A stretch of 64,000 bases of DNA from NCBI GenBank assembly GCA_029252555.1, contig JAQXBF010000011.1:62001-126000 (forward strand), given 5' to 3'. Shown in pieces: positions 29,374-39,103 of the stretch (position 1 is its first letter; each line of letters starts with the position of its first letter). The DNA comes from Porticoccaceae bacterium (GTDB taxonomy: Bacteria > Pseudomonadota > Gammaproteobacteria > Pseudomonadales > Porticoccaceae). A program made the translations under genes and the position numbers. The notes under the pieces are model-generated. The model was not told where the DNA came from. It did not search any database and worked only from the letters and a program-made list of their open reading frames with translations.

Positions 29374-32196
29374 ATGGATACCATTCAGGTACGGGGCGCA
29401 CGCACCCACAATCTTAAGAATATTGATCTCGATATTCCCCGTGACAAGCTGATTGTTATCACGGGCTTATCGGGTTCGGGTAAGTCATCTCTGGCGTTTG
29501 ATACATTGTATGCCGAGGGCCAGCGTCGCTACGTGGAGTCATTATCCACTTATGCTCGTCAGTTCCTGTCGATGATGGAAAAACCCGATGTCGACCATGT
29601 AGAGGGGCTGTCCCCTGCCATCTCTATTGAGCAGAAGTCCACTTCCCATAACCCCAGATCTACTGTGGGTACTATTACCGAAATTTACGATTATCTGCGA
29701 CTGCTGTTTGCACGGGCGGGTGAACCGCGCTGCCCAGAGCATAGCCAGCCATTAAATGCTCAGACAGTAAGCCAAATGGTCGACCAGGTTATGGGTCTGC
29801 CGGAGGGCAGCAAGTTGATGCTGCTGGCACCAGTGATTAAAGATCGCAAAGGTGAACATGTGCATCTTTTTGATAGTCTGCGGCGCCAAGGCTTTATTCG
29901 CGCCAGAATTGATGGCCTTGTCTGTGACCTAGATGAAGCGCCCACTCTGGATAAAAAGAAAAAACATACTATTGAAGTGGTGGTTGACCGCTTTAAAGTG
30001 AAGGAGGATATTGGCCTGCGTTTGGCAGAATCCTTCGAGACGGCCCTAGCCTTGGCTGAGGGACTGGCCATCATTAGTTATATGGACGGTGGCACCTCAG
30101 ACCAAATTTTTAGCGCCAAATTCGCCTGCCCCATCTGTAACTACAGTCTTAACGAGCTAGAGCCTAGGTTATTTTCCTTTAATAATCCCGCCGGGGCCTG
30201 CCCTACCTGTGATGGTCTGGGTGTGCATCAGTTTTTCGATATAGACCGCGTTATTCAGCATCCAGAAGCCAGTATCTCTGAGGGGGCTATTCGTGGCTGG
30301 GACCGCCGCACATTGTTTTACTACAATATGCTGACCAGTCTTGCCGAGCATTACGATTTCGATATTGAGCAACCTTGGGAAAAACTCTCCGCTATCCACC
30401 AACAGAAGATTTTGTTTGGCAGCGACAACGAAGAGATCACCTTTAACTATGTCAATGACCGGGGCACAGTGTTCCGCCGCCAACATAGCTTTGAAGGTGT
30501 CATTAATAATATGGAGCGGCGCTACCGCGAGACCGAGTCCAACTCAGTGCGGGAAGAACTGTCCAAGTATATGGCAACCTCCGATTGCCCAGAGTGCTCT
30601 GGTACCCGTTTGCGCAAATCGGCGCGCAATGTATTTATCGATGATCGCCGAATTGAAGATATTGTCTGCATGCCCGTGGGCGACTGCTGTGACTATTTTG
30701 AAAATCTTAATCTGCCCGGCCGACAGGGCGAGATTGCCGAGAAAATCGTGAAAGAAATTCGTCAGCGTTTTAACTTCTTAGTGGATGTGGGCCTAAATTA
30801 TCTGTCCCTAAATCGCAGTGCCGACACTTTGTCCGGTGGTGAAGCCCAACGGATTCGGCTGGCCAGCCAGATTGGTGCCGGCCTTGTGGGCGTGATGTAT
30901 ATCCTTGATGAGCCCTCCATTGGCCTGCACCAGCGCGACAATGAAAGGCTATTAAAGACACTGGTACGACTGCGGGATCTGGGCAACACCGTTATTGTGG
31001 TTGAGCATGATGAAGATGCCATCGCCTCTGCTGACTACATTATTGATATAGGCCCAGGGGCTGGTATTCATGGTGGTGAAATTGTTGCCGAGGGCACCGC
31101 CAAGCAGATCAAGGGCAATAAAAATTCCATTACCGGCCAGTTTTTATCGGGTAAGCGTGGTATTTTAATTCCCAAAGTGCGCAATCAAGGTAAAGGCAAA
31201 ACCTTGAAGATTACTGGTGCCACCGGGAATAATCTGCAGAATATTGATCTGGAAATCCCCCAGGGTGTCCTTACCTGTATTACCGGTGTCTCTGGCTCGG
31301 GCAAGTCAACGCTGATAAACGGAACACTCTATCCAGCGGCGGCTGTGGCCTTAAATAAAGCGACCACCTTAAAACCAGCAGCCCATACCAAGATCACTGG
31401 TCTCAGCCACTTAGACAAATGCATTGATATTAATCAGAGCCCTATTGGTCGTACTCCCCGCTCTAACCCAGCGACCTATACAGGCATCTTTACCCCAGTT
31501 CGTGAACTCTTTGCTGGTACACAGGAAGCCCGCTCTCGAGGCTATAACCCTGGCCGCTTTAGCTTTAATGTCAAAGGTGGTCGCTGTGAGGCCTGTCAGG
31601 GGGATGGCGTGACCAAAGTAGAGATGCACTTCCTGCCAGATATCTATGTGCCCTGCGATGTCTGCAAAGGCAAGCGCTATAATCGCGAGACCTTGGATAT
31701 TCTCTATAAAGGTAAAAATATCCATCAGGTTCTAGAGATGACTATAGAAGATGCGCGAGAATTTTTCGATGCAATCCCCGCTATTGCGCGCAAACTGCAA
31801 ACCTTGATTGATGTGGGCCTGTCTTATATCAGCCTCGGGCAGTCGGCAACTACGCTGTCTGGAGGTGAAGCCCAGAGAGTCAAACTCTCCAAAGAGCTAT
31901 CAAAAAGAGATACTGGCAAGACTTTATATATTCTCGACGAACCCACCACCGGGTTGCATTTCCATGATATCGAGCAGCTTTTAGCGGTGCTTCACCGCTT
32001 GCGGGACCATGGCAATACAGTAGTGGTTATTGAACATAATCTGGATGTCATAAAGACAGCGGATTGGATTGTCGATCTGGGGCCAGAGGGTGGCTCCGGG
32101 GGCGGGCAGATTGTCGCTCAGGGTACTCCGGAAGAAGTGGCTCTGGTTAAAGGCTCCCATACAGGGCACTTTTTGAAGGATATTCTGGCGCGCTAA
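29374..32196 (+). CDS. uvrA: Excinuclease ABC subunit A
   Basis: DNA damage sensor of nucleotide excision repair. It is 940 aa, the standard length. It has two ABC ATPase modules: Walker [13 protein letters not shown] at ~32 and [13 protein letters not shown] at ~640, and signatures [11 protein letters not shown] and [11 protein letters not shown]. Zinc modules are present as [10 protein letters not shown]...CPTCDGLG and CEACQGDG...CDVCKGKRY. Its final four bases overlap the convergent DUF3581 gene. Confidence 0.98.
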   Translation: MDTIQVRGARTHNLKNIDLDIPRDKLIVITGLSGSGKSSLAFDTLYAEGQRRYVESLSTYARQFLSMMEKPDVDHVEGLSPAISIEQKSTSHNPRSTVGTITEIYDYLRLLFARAGEPRCPEHSQPLNAQTVSQMVDQVMGLPEGSKLMLLAPVIKDRKGEHVHLFDSLRRQGFIRARIDGLVCDLDEAPTLDKKKKHTIEVVVDRFKVKEDIGLRLAESFETALALAEGLAIISYMDGGTSDQIFSAKFACPICNYSLNELEPRLFSFNNPAGACPTCDGLGVHQFFDIDRVIQHPEASISEGAIRGWDRRTLFYYNMLTSLAEHYDFDIEQPWEKLSAIHQQKILFGSDNEEITFNYVNDRGTVFRRQHSFEGVINNMERRYRETESNSVREELSKYMATSDCPECSGTRLRKSARNVFIDDRRIEDIVCMPVGDCCDYFENLNLPGRQGEIAEKIVKEIRQRFNFLVDVGLNYLSLNRSADTLSGGEAQRIRLASQIGAGLVGVMYILDEPSIGLHQRDNERLLKTLVRLRDLGNTVIVVEHDEDAIASADYIIDIGPGAGIHGGEIVAEGTAKQIKGNKNSITGQFLSGKRGILIPKVRNQGKGKTLKITGATGNNLQNIDLEIPQGVLTCITGVSGSGKSTLINGTLYPAAAVALNKATTLKPAAHTKITGLSHLDKCIDINQSPIGRTPRSNPATYTGIFTPVRELFAGTQEARSRGYNPGRFSFNVKGGRCEACQGDGVTKVEMHFLPDIYVPCDVCKGKRYNRETLDILYKGKNIHQVLEMTIEDAREFFDAIPAIARKLQTLIDVGLSYISLGQSATTLSGGEAQRVKLSKELSKRDTGKTLYILDEPTTGLHFHDIEQLLAVLHRLRDHGNTVVVIEHNLDVIKTADWIVDLGPEGGSGGGQIVAQGTPEEVALVKGSHTGHFLKDILAR

Positions 32197-32912
32197 TCAA
32201 CGGCAGCTTCTGAGAAGCCAGCCTGCCAGGATGTGTAGTCTGCAATCATTTCATCAATAGCGGTCTGCTGATATTCCCGCAGGCCGCTGAGAATGATTTT
32301 CTTAACCCCATAGCCAACTTCATCCGCGCCATCCATCAGGCGAAACTGCAACTCAACATCGCCTCGCTTGCCATTCACAATCATCTTGCGGCCTGCCAAC
32401 GCCACCGCCGGCTTGACCAAATCCAATCGACTCAAATTTAGCGACATAGATTCATAGATCGCCAAAGGTCGCGCCGGATTAATCATGACATTCTGTTCGG
32501 CCATTAACGGCACCAGGATATAGGGGAAATTCTGCCCCGAGAAAAGCACATAGCTTCTCACTAACTGCTCTATCATCTGCTGGTTAAACTCAGGCTCCCC
32601 TATGCGGCTAACCTTTAGATAACATTTATCCCGAGCATCTAAGATTTCAAAATGACTCTCGGGCGCATTCGGAAACAGCAGGGCCGTATCTGCAGAAACC
32701 ATACCAGAGAAGGTAAAGGACATTTCCTGACTCAAGCCATAACGCTGCAGTGCAATGGCAAACAGTAAATCCCCAGGCACGCAGAACCGCTTGCTGTCTG
32801 CATCATGAATAGGGTTAAAGTCATTGCTTACGGACTTGGCAAAACGACTGCCCTGCTCTGCGCTGATGGTTAAATCTGTTGAGTTCTGACTGTAGAAGCT
32901 ATCGAGAAACAT
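32193..32912 (-). CDS. DUF3581 family protein
   Basis: Conserved gammaproteobacterial protein of 239 aa, function unknown. The N-terminal [24 protein letters not shown] resembles a MaoC/hot-dog hydratase loop (D-x-NPIH), which suggests an acyl-CoA or acyl-ACP binding fold; that is an inference. No signal peptide. It ends in TGA overlapping the uvrA end by four bases. Its promoter region is shared with the operators at 32979-33017. Confidence 0.82.
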   Translation of the reverse strand: MFLDSFYSQNSTDLTISAEQGSRFAKSVSNDFNPIHDADSKRFCVPGDLLFAIALQRYGLSQEMSFTFSGMVSADTALLFPNAPESHFEILDARDKCYLKVSRIGEPEFNQQMIEQLVRSYVLFSGQNFPYILVPLMAEQNVMINPARPLAIYESMSLNLSRLDLVKPAVALAGRKMIVNGKRGDVELQFRLMDGADEVGYGVKKIILSGLREYQQTAIDEMIADYTSWQAGFSEAAVD

Positions 32913-32978
32913 AAATTGAGAAGTGCCCTGAAACTGTGCCGCGCATGGTAATGGGTTTTAGCCTCAGGTCAATAGCAA

Positions 32979-33017
32979 TGTAATAAATACTTTACATTGT
33001 GTAATGTATTTATTACA
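32979..33017 (+). promoter_or_regulatory. Twin 18-bp palindromic operators
   Basis: TGTAATAAATACTTTACA (32979-32996) and TGTAATGTATTTATTACA (33000-33017) both fit TGTAA-N8-TTACA, and their centres are 21 bp apart, two helical turns. The outer halves also form a perfect 13-bp inverted repeat. They lie in the divergent gap between DUF3581 and the membrane-protein/HTH pair, 31 nt from the latter's start, and suit cooperative binding by the XRE-type regulator encoded downstream. Confidence 0.6.
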
Positions 33018-33048
33018 TTATGTCCACTGGCAACTTAGAAGAAGACTT

Positions 33049-33495
33049 ATGGACATATCGGCTCGAGAAAAAAATATCTGGTTAGAACTGCTTATTACAA
33101 TCGGTATTTCCGTTTATTATTTCTTCAAAACCTATCAGCTCAATGGCTGGTCTGAAGTTGCCAGTGTTGAAATGGGGTTAGTAGTGAGGAATGTTATCTT
33201 CATTGCCATAGTCGCCACTGTGATTCTTTATACTCTATTCAGCCGACAGCCTGAAGAGGACGAAGATGAGCGAGACAAGCTGATCAAAGCTAAGGGGAAC
33301 GTCTGCGCCTATTATTGTCTGACACTTTGCTGTGTTTTTCTTGTTGGCCATATTTTTATCAACGAAATCTCAATGCTTCCAAGTCGACTGCCGGAAGTGG
33401 ATGGAGCTTTCTTGGCACATTTACTACTGATCGCACTTATGCTCACAGAGGTGGTTAAGAGTAGCACTCAGTTAGTGGCTTACCGGAAACATTGA
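33049..33495 (+). CDS. Small membrane protein with four predicted helices, paired with XRE regulator
   Basis: 148 aa from MDISAREKN, chosen because AGAAGAAG lies just upstream; the track's start 15 codons earlier overlaps the operators. Four hydrophobic segments are visible (for example [16 protein letters not shown] and [16 protein letters not shown]). The short loop [14 protein letters not shown] carries the D-ERD motif seen in small membrane proteins that sit beside XRE regulators (DUF2178-like). No enzymatic motif. It is four bases from the HTH gene, so they form an operon. Function unknown; possibly it senses membrane state and modulates the regulator. Confidence 0.72.
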   Translation: MDISAREKNIWLELLITIGISVYYFFKTYQLNGWSEVASVEMGLVVRNVIFIAIVATVILYTLFSRQPEEDEDERDKLIKAKGNVCAYYCLTLCCVFLVGHIFINEISMLPSRLPEVDGAFLAHLLLIALMLTEVVKSSTQLVAYRKH

Positions 33496-33499
33496 CGGC

Positions 33500-33724
33500 A
33501 TGGCAAAACAAACAATTGAAAATGACATCCGCAAGCTGCGCTTCGCTAAAGGAGAAATGACTCAGGCTCAGCTAGCTGCTGTGGTGGGCGTAACCCGCCA
33601 AACTATTCTTTCGTTGGAAGCCTGTAAATACTCTCCATCTCTAGAGCTGGCCTTTAGAATAGCGACGGTTTTTGAAGTACCTCTCGAACGGGTTTTCAGA
33701 TTCTCGGCTACAGAGTTAGACTAG
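33500..33724 (+). CDS. XRE/Cro-CI-like helix-turn-helix regulator
   Basis: 74-aa single-domain DNA-binding protein. The HTH is [21 protein letters not shown] near residues 19-39, followed by [22 protein letters not shown], the classic XRE helices 4-5. It lacks a sensor domain, which fits partnership with the membrane protein upstream. It probably binds the twin operators and controls its own operon. Its stop overlaps the convergent DUF2750 stop. Confidence 0.88.
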   Translation: MAKQTIENDIRKLRFAKGEMTQAQLAAVVGVTRQTILSLEACKYSPSLELAFRIATVFEVPLERVFRFSATELD

Positions 33725-34101
33725 TCTAGCTCTGCCTCAAACTCCTCCAGAAGGTCCAGTGGCTCCATCTCCTGTCCCTCTAGCGCCTCATTCCAATTAA
33801 CGCCGGCCATAAGCACATCGCCATGCATACCAGGCAACCAGTCATCAAGAAACTCTTCCATTTCAATAGCCACCGGCTGGTAAATGCCCCAGTCGCCATT
33901 GCAGAGTGCCTGGGCCAGTCGCTGGTCTGACCAAAAAGGAATAACACCAATACTGTCACTCTCTGTAGAGCTTACTAGCGACCAGTTGCCTTCCCTGTCC
34001 TGTAGACCCCAGACACAGCCATTCTCTAGGCATTCCACCACCATGCGGTCAAGGTTTTCCTGTAGGTTATCGGACAGTAGCTCCACGGTTTTACTCAACA
34101 C
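33721..34101 (-). CDS. DUF2750 family protein
   Basis: 126-aa acidic protein of unknown function. [17 protein letters not shown] followed by W-x3[15 protein letters not shown] matches the family pattern. The C-terminal tail is very acidic ([12 protein letters not shown]). No membrane segment. It converges with the HTH gene with four bases of overlap. Confidence 0.8.
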   Translation of the reverse strand: MLSKTVELLSDNLQENLDRMVVECLENGCVWGLQDREGNWSLVSSTESDSIGVIPFWSDQRLAQALCNGDWGIYQPVAIEMEEFLDDWLPGMHGDVLMAGVNWNEALEGQEMEPLDLLEEFEAELD

Positions 34102-34163
34102 TTTTTAGTTTGACTCAGAGGGGTTTATAGTAACGCTTTTCGATCAGGCCACCAACGAGATAC

Positions 34164-34180
34164 TGCGACAATGTGTCGCA
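34164..34180. repeat. Perfect 7-bp inverted repeat, possible operator
   Basis: TGCGACAATGTGTCGCA is a palindrome with a three-base centre, about 63 nt upstream of the DUF2750 start. It could be an operator or a short hairpin; no T-run follows on either strand. Confidence 0.35.
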
Positions 34181-34294
34181 TTGAACAACCGGATAATTTC
34201 TTTAGTCTGCGCGGTTTTAATCGCTAACGTTAATCGACCAAAGACTATGAAATTCGGGTTAAAAGTAAACAGCCTTGCCTTGATCACAAGTGCT

Positions 34295-34324
34295 TTAATT
34301 AAACGCACCTCAATTAAACGCACC
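34295..34324. repeat. 15-bp tandem duplication
   Basis: TTAATTAAACGCACC and TCAATTAAACGCACC are adjacent and differ at one base. On the minus strand each unit reads Gly-Ala-Phe-Asn-stop in the lipoprotein frame, so the duplication spans the stop of the decayed lipoprotein gene. Confidence 0.7.
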
Positions 34325-34514
34325 CTCAGCTCCACCTTCTACAGTGCGATTGCTGACATGGACCTGGGCCGCACACTCTTCACAGTCGGCAAGGTCGACC
34401 TGATATTCATGAGGGTCTACTCCCAGCGTATCAATAATAGTTTTGTCTGGCGCACTGTAGCGATGTCCGCTAGCGCAACCAGCAAGAAACAGTGCGAATG
34501 CAACTGTTATTCAT
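34310..34514 (-). pseudogene. Disrupted small lipoprotein, probably glycine-zipper type
   Basis: Not in the ORF track. The minus strand reads ITVAFALFLAGCASGHRYS, a clear lipobox (LAGC), then KTIIDTLGVDPHEYQVDLAD and CEECAAQV. This pattern (xVDxxGVDxxxYxxDLxEC) is typical of small outer-membrane lipoproteins with a glycine-zipper tail. There is no usable start: TGA lies in frame four codons before the hydrophobic core, and the overlapping ATG is in another frame. The tail stops at GGAEGAFN, before any glycine zipper. Most likely a decayed gene; a sequencing error at the 5' end would not explain the short tail. Confidence 0.6.
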
Positions 34515-34557
34515 AACTTGAAGATAATATATCCCTTAGCCGTCGATTAATCCTTTA

Positions 34558-34591
34558 ATCAAAACGCCAACCAATGGGATTGGTTGACGTT
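34558..34591 (-). terminator. Terminator of the qmcA-nfeD operon
   Basis: A 13-bp stem with one G-U pair (AACGTCAACCAAT / ATTGGTTGGCGTT on the minus strand) and a three-base loop is followed by TTTTGATT. It lies 46 nt after the qmcA-like stop. Confidence 0.6.
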
Positions 34592-34636
34592 CTTTCGCTG
34601 GCCCCGAATCGGGCCTAATCTTATTTTGGCAAAAAG

Positions 34637-35488
34637 CTACTTGGTATTATTCATAATACCGCGCACCGCCGCAGGTATATCCGCAGGCAACACAACTAGC
34701 TTAGCATTGGATGAATTAGACAGATTTTTCATGGCATCAATATACTGCTCACCCAACAGATACATGGCAGGCAGTTCTTTGTCCTGAATAGCCTCATTCA
34801 CCTTGCTCAGTGCTGTTTTAGTTGCCTCGGCCAACACCACCTGAGCTTCCGCATCTCGTCGAGAGGCTTCCAGCCGACCATCGGCCTCAAGAATCGCTGC
34901 AGTTTTTTCACCATCGGCACGGGTCACAGTGGCTCGGCGCTGACGCTCTGCCGCCGCCTGTTCTTCCATCGCCTGCTGCATGGTGCCAGAGGGGTTAATA
35001 TCCTGAATTTCCACCGTCTTCAGAGTAATACCCCAGTCAGCAATATCATCGGATATTGACTCTTTCAGTTTGGCTTTAATCTGATCCCGAGAAGACAGTG
35101 CATCATCCAGGGCCATTTCACCAACAATTGAACGCAGAGAAGTCTGTACCAGAGTACGAATCGCCAACTCATAGTCCTCAACCCCGTATACCGCTCTCTC
35201 TGGGCTAATAATATTTATATAGGCTACCGCATTGGCAATAATGACCACGTTATCCAGGGTAATCACTTCCTGGGAAGGAATGTCTAAAACGATATCTTTG
35301 GTAGTGGCTTTAAAAGACACATCATCAATATAAGGGATAATTAAATTAAGGCCGGGGCTAAGAGACTGGTGATACTTACCCAGCCGCTGAACCACCCATT
35401 TAGATCCCTGGGGCACCAAACGAATACCTTTAAAAAGGGTAATGATCACCAATATTAAAAGTGCTACTACAACAAACGTACCTTGCAT
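34637..35488 (-). CDS. qmcA: SPFH/band-7 (stomatin-like) membrane protein
   Basis: 283 aa with one N-terminal membrane helix (VVVALLILVIITLF) and the SPFH domain from about residue 25 (VPQGSKWVVQRLGKYHQSLSPG). A helical segment rich in Ala/Glu/Arg (EEQAAAERQRRATVTRADGEK) follows, as in QmcA and paraslipin. These proteins form large membrane-bound cages or scaffolds. It is paired with an NfeD protein upstream, 21 nt apart, the known SPFH/NfeD partnership. RBS AAGGAG. Confidence 0.9.
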   Translation of the reverse strand: MQGTFVVVALLILVIITLFKGIRLVPQGSKWVVQRLGKYHQSLSPGLNLIIPYIDDVSFKATTKDIVLDIPSQEVITLDNVVIIANAVAYINIISPERAVYGVEDYELAIRTLVQTSLRSIVGEMALDDALSSRDQIKAKLKESISDDIADWGITLKTVEIQDINPSGTMQQAMEEQAAAERQRRATVTRADGEKTAAILEADGRLEASRRDAEAQVVLAEATKTALSKVNEAIQDKELPAMYLLGEQYIDAMKNLSNSSNAKLVVLPADIPAAVRGIMNNTK

Positions 35489-35509
35489 TCTTCTATCTCC
35501 TTAAAACCA

Positions 35510-35962
35510 TCAACTAAGTTTAGCAACAACTAAAATATTGCCCGAAATTTCTTTAATATGCAGACGATCTCCAAGAGCCACCTCTGAGTCGCAGCTGAAC
35601 TCCCATTCGTCTTCTCCCAGAATAGGTGTGCTAAAACGCAACTTGCCGTTAGTCTCCCCTGCGGGAAGCTTGATCACTTGTCCAGACTCCCCGATCGCAG
35701 ACTCGCGGGCCAAACCGCTGTTACTGCGGTCGACCATCTTCGGCTTGACCAGCTTAAACCAAAGTATCGTAAAGACAATTGAGAAAACTGTCCACAGCAG
35801 TACCTGCATGCTAAATGGAATAGCGACTAGCAGCGCCACCAGCCCCACCACTAGCGCGCCCAAACCAAACCATAAAATAGTAAAACTCGGGACAAATATC
35901 TCTGCAACAATCAGCAGTACTCCCAACACCAACCAGTGCCAATACAGCATTTCAAGTTCCAT
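35510..35962 (-). CDS. NfeD family membrane protein
   Basis: 150 aa with an N-terminal cluster of hydrophobic helices (WHWLVLGVLLIVAEIF, LGALVVGLVALLVAIPF) and a C-terminal OB-like beta domain (about 90-150). This is the short NfeD type (YbbJ-like) without a ClpP-class protease domain. It probably works with the SPFH protein encoded next. Confidence 0.88.
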   Translation of the reverse strand: MELEMLYWHWLVLGVLLIVAEIFVPSFTILWFGLGALVVGLVALLVAIPFSMQVLLWTVFSIVFTILWFKLVKPKMVDRSNSGLARESAIGESGQVIKLPAGETNGKLRFSTPILGEDEWEFSCDSEVALGDRLHIKEISGNILVVAKLS

Positions 35963-36006
35963 TTAACGCCTCATCTCAATAAAAGTTGTCTACAGGGTAA
36001 CAAACT

Positions 36007-36477
36007 TCAGGGGGTTTCAGTAGCCATGTCACGGCACATCAATAACGCGTCCTCACGACCCAGCTCAGTTTTATAATATTCTCGCCGCTCGCCCACCTGC
36101 ACGAATCCTCTCTCCTGGTACAGGCGAATAGCTCGAAAATTAGACAGCCGGACTTCAAGATAGACCGATTTGATTTCGTTGGGTAAGTTATTGAGGAAAT
36201 AATCTAACATAACAGCGCCTAAGCCAATCCCCTGATGCTCTGGATGGATCGCGATATTATGTAATTCAGCCTGATCCAGAACAGCACTCATCACGGCAAA
36301 ACCGACAACCTTGTTATCGCTTTCCAACACCAATGAGTCATTCAGGCTGAGTTCAAATTGTTTAAGGCTCCATGGTGACTGAGAGCTAACGCACTCAATC
36401 TCCACCACCGGCAAAAGATCAGCGGCTGTCATGGGGCGAATTGTATTGGGCAAATTAGCTGACGGCTTTGTGGACAT
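36007..36477 (-). CDS. rimI: Ribosomal protein S18 alanine N-acetyltransferase
   Basis: GNAT acetyltransferase that acetylates the N terminus of S18. From MSTKPSAN it is 156 aa. The acetyl-CoA loop is seen as HPEHQGIGLGAVMLDYF (Q/R-x2-G-x-G/A) and the C-terminal YLEVRLSNFRAIRLYQERGF is the RimI signature. The track's TTG start is 21 codons upstream; a later ATG (MTAADLLPV) is also possible. It overlaps the HolD-like gene, the common holD-rimI pairing. Confidence 0.85.
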   Translation of the reverse strand: MSTKPSANLPNTIRPMTAADLLPVVEIECVSSQSPWSLKQFELSLNDSLVLESDNKVVGFAVMSAVLDQAELHNIAIHPEHQGIGLGAVMLDYFLNNLPNEIKSVYLEVRLSNFRAIRLYQERGFVQVGERREYYKTELGREDALLMCRDMATETP

Positions 36478-37237
36478 ATCGCTGGGGCGAGAGAAAGCGA
36501 ATGGTCTGCCAAGTCTCTCGTTTACAACTGGGCTGTTCAATCATAGCTTTCAATGAGGGAACTAGCAGGGCTGTCACCTGACCAAAGACATCCACTTGGC
36601 CATTGGTCACCCCAGCTTGCTGCTCTGGCGTCAGTAGCCATTGGGCCGCGGCATCACCCAGTAAGAGTATAATTTTCGCTGATTTACTATCGATTCTGGC
36701 CTGAATTAAGGTCGCCAGAAATTCCCGCACCTCAGATTCACCCCCAGCCATATTGGGATAGGGGGGCCACTCCACCACATCCATCTGCGGCAAGTGGCTA
36801 CTGCCCTGCCCCATCGTTTGTAAAATATTACCCAATAGCAAAATCTGTTCAGGGTCTGGCAAGGAATCTTCAACAGAACTGCACACCAGCAGCTCATCGC
36901 TGGGTTGCCAGAGCGCCAGGCGCAGTTCAATCGCTGTTTCTGGCTCAGAGAACGTTACTGTAGATTGAGCCACAACAGTTAGTGGCGTCTCAGCTTTGTC
37001 TTCAAGACCAATATTGACCAACTCAGCCATAGACTTTTCGCGCATGGCAGTATTCACCCGGCTAACCCTGAACTCTGCAGCAGAGCTATCGGCCCCGGCT
37101 GACGCTGCAATATCTGGCTGTTGGGGCTGAGCCAATAGCTGAGGCTTTAGCTGCTCAGAAACCACAGGCAAATCTTTGCCCACGTATTGCACAATACCCA
37201 TTTGCTGCAAATATTGGTTTCTATACGCCTGGGACAT
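36455..37237 (-). CDS. holD: DNA polymerase III psi (HolD)-like protein
   Basis: 260 aa. The N terminus RNQYLQQMGIVQYVGK resembles the clamp-loader/chi-binding start of HolD, and the C-terminal half (LLGNILQTMGQ..., IILLLGDAAAQWLL) resembles the psi nucleotide-binding-like fold. Between them is a ~100-residue low-complexity linker rich in Gln, Ala and Glu. It is nearly twice the E. coli length (137 aa), as in other marine gammaproteobacteria. Position before rimI supports the call. The partner HolC is at 59.3 kb. Moderate confidence. Confidence 0.6.
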   Translation of the reverse strand: MSQAYRNQYLQQMGIVQYVGKDLPVVSEQLKPQLLAQPQQPDIAASAGADSSAAEFRVSRVNTAMREKSMAELVNIGLEDKAETPLTVVAQSTVTFSEPETAIELRLALWQPSDELLVCSSVEDSLPDPEQILLLGNILQTMGQGSSHLPQMDVVEWPPYPNMAGGESEVREFLATLIQARIDSKSAKIILLLGDAAAQWLLTPEQQAGVTNGQVDVFGQVTALLVPSLKAMIEQPSCKRETWQTIRFLSPQRYVHKAVS

Positions 37238-38796
37238 TACACGCCACCGAGCTGCGGATGAAGTCTCCCTGGATTACGCATCAGAGTCAGGGCGTTTAAA
37301 TAAGCTTTTGCACTGGCCAGCAGAATATCGGTATCTGCACCCTGACCATTGATAATGCGGCCATCTTTCTCCAGCCTTACGGTCACACCACCCTGAGAAT
37401 CTGTCCCCTGGGTAACAGCATTAACCGAGTAGAGCTGCAATTTGGTTTCACTGTTAATCAATTTTTCAATCGCATTGAAGATCGCATCTACAGCCCCGTC
37501 ACCACTGGCTTCGGCACTGTGTTCTTTTTCCTTATAGCGGATGCCCACTTTGGCCTGGGGCGACTGGCCGGTCTTGGACAGCACCTCCAAATCAATCAGA
37601 GTCAGCGCATCCCCCTCGGTACCTAGCTGCACATCGGATACCAATGCCTGCAAATCCTCGTCAAAGATTTCCCGCTTCTTATCGGCCAGCTCTTTAAACC
37701 GGACAAAGGCTTGATTAAAGTCGTCTTTACTGTCAAAACTAATATTCAGCTCTTCCAGCCTTGAGGCAAATGCAGCGCGACCCGACAATTTACCCAATGT
37801 CAGCTTATTGGTGCTCCAGCCAACATCTTCCGCCTTCATAATTTCGTAGGTTTCACGGAATTTCAAAATACCGTCTTGATGGATACCCGACTCATGGGCA
37901 AAGGCATTAGCCCCAACAATGGCCTTGTTGGGCTGCACAGGGAAACCCGTGATACTGGAAACCAGTCGAGAGGTTGGCACAATATGCACCGTATCTATAT
38001 TTGTAGTTACTGGAAATACATCTTTACGTGTGCGAATGGCCATTACCAACTCTTCCAAAGAGGCATTGCCCGCACGCTCACCCAACCCATTAATGGTGCA
38101 TTCCACCTGTCGGGCACCAGCTTGCACAGCGTTGAGACTATTGGCCACGGCCAGGCCTAAATCATTGTGGCAGTGCACCGAGAATATGGCTTTATCTGCA
38201 TTGGGAACTGTATTTAACAGGCGCTCAATCATCGACCCATATTCAGCCGGGTCTGCATAACCCACAGTATCTGGCAGGTTTATCGTGCGCGCACCGGCAT
38301 TGATAACGGCCTCGGTAATGCGGCACATAAATTCAAACTCGGTACGGCTGGCATCTTCGAGGGAGAATTCGACATCATCGATCAGCCCACGGGCTATTTT
38401 TACCGCGCCTACCGCCTGCTCCAGAACCTGATCTGGCTCCATCATCAGTTTGTGCTTCATATGAATAGGCGATGTCGCAATAAAGGTGTGAATGCGCCCG
38501 GCATTCGCTCCCTTTAGGGCCTTGGCAGCGCGCTCAATATCGCCGCTCACCGCACGGGAGAGGCTACAAATACGGCTCTCGGTAATAGTGTTGGCAATGG
38601 CCTGGACGGCTTCAAAGTCACCCTGGCTGGATACAGCAAAACCCGCTTCGATTACATCGACGCGCATTTTCTCAAGGGCTTTGGCAATACGAATTTTTTC
38701 ATCTTTGGTCATCGACGCGCCGGGGCTCTGCTCACCGTCCCGCAATGTGGTATCAAAGATAACTAATTTGTCTTTAGACTGTTGTGTAGAACTCAT
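37237..38796 (-). CDS. leuA: 2-isopropylmalate synthase
   Basis: First enzyme of leucine synthesis, condensing 2-oxoisovalerate with acetyl-CoA. It is 519 aa with the HMGL-like TIM barrel ([16 protein letters not shown] near residue 15; metal-binding [14 protein letters not shown] near residue 206) and the C-terminal leucine-binding regulatory domain (about 390-519) present. Its stop shares a base with the downstream HolD-like gene. RBS AGGAAGAG. A hairpin lies in its leader. Confidence 0.96.
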   Translation of the reverse strand: MSSTQQSKDKLVIFDTTLRDGEQSPGASMTKDEKIRIAKALEKMRVDVIEAGFAVSSQGDFEAVQAIANTITESRICSLSRAVSGDIERAAKALKGANAGRIHTFIATSPIHMKHKLMMEPDQVLEQAVGAVKIARGLIDDVEFSLEDASRTEFEFMCRITEAVINAGARTINLPDTVGYADPAEYGSMIERLLNTVPNADKAIFSVHCHNDLGLAVANSLNAVQAGARQVECTINGLGERAGNASLEELVMAIRTRKDVFPVTTNIDTVHIVPTSRLVSSITGFPVQPNKAIVGANAFAHESGIHQDGILKFRETYEIMKAEDVGWSTNKLTLGKLSGRAAFASRLEELNISFDSKDDFNQAFVRFKELADKKREIFDEDLQALVSDVQLGTEGDALTLIDLEVLSKTGQSPQAKVGIRYKEKEHSAEASGDGAVDAIFNAIEKLINSETKLQLYSVNAVTQGTDSQGGVTVRLEKDGRIINGQGADTDILLASAKAYLNALTLMRNPGRLHPQLGGV

Positions 38797-39103
38797 GCTC
38801 TTCTCTTCCTAATGGGAGCCACGGTTTTTGGTGGCTCTATTGTAAAACGATTTCGTCCCTCACGGGGCACAATTTCCACGCCCATTGATAGCGCGCTGAT
38901 AAAGATTTTGGATGAGGTATAACGATAGATGCCCCTTAGGGCAAGAGAAGAAGTAATCCACGTGCAGAAACAGAAGTTAGAACACTGCCGTTTGCGATTG
39001 CCGTAAGTTGGATTTTATTCATGGGAAGCATTCAAACAGTTTTTTTACCCAATGCCAAGGGCTGTGTTGCTTTGGCTATTACTCAAGCTCTTATATCGAG
39101 CTC
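38797..39103. other. leuA-pssA intergenic region with leader hairpin
   Basis: About 300 nt. Just upstream of the leuA ribosome binding site a 7-bp hairpin GAGCCAC / GTGGCTC (38816-38837) occurs on the minus strand. There is no T-run, and no Leu-rich leader peptide was found. The rest, toward pssA, shows no gene or clear terminator. Confidence 0.4.

Noticed and set aside
34181-34516. 111-aa plus-strand ORF
   Set aside because: It is the complement of the lipoprotein remnant; the minus-strand reading has a lipobox and family pattern, the plus-strand one has neither.
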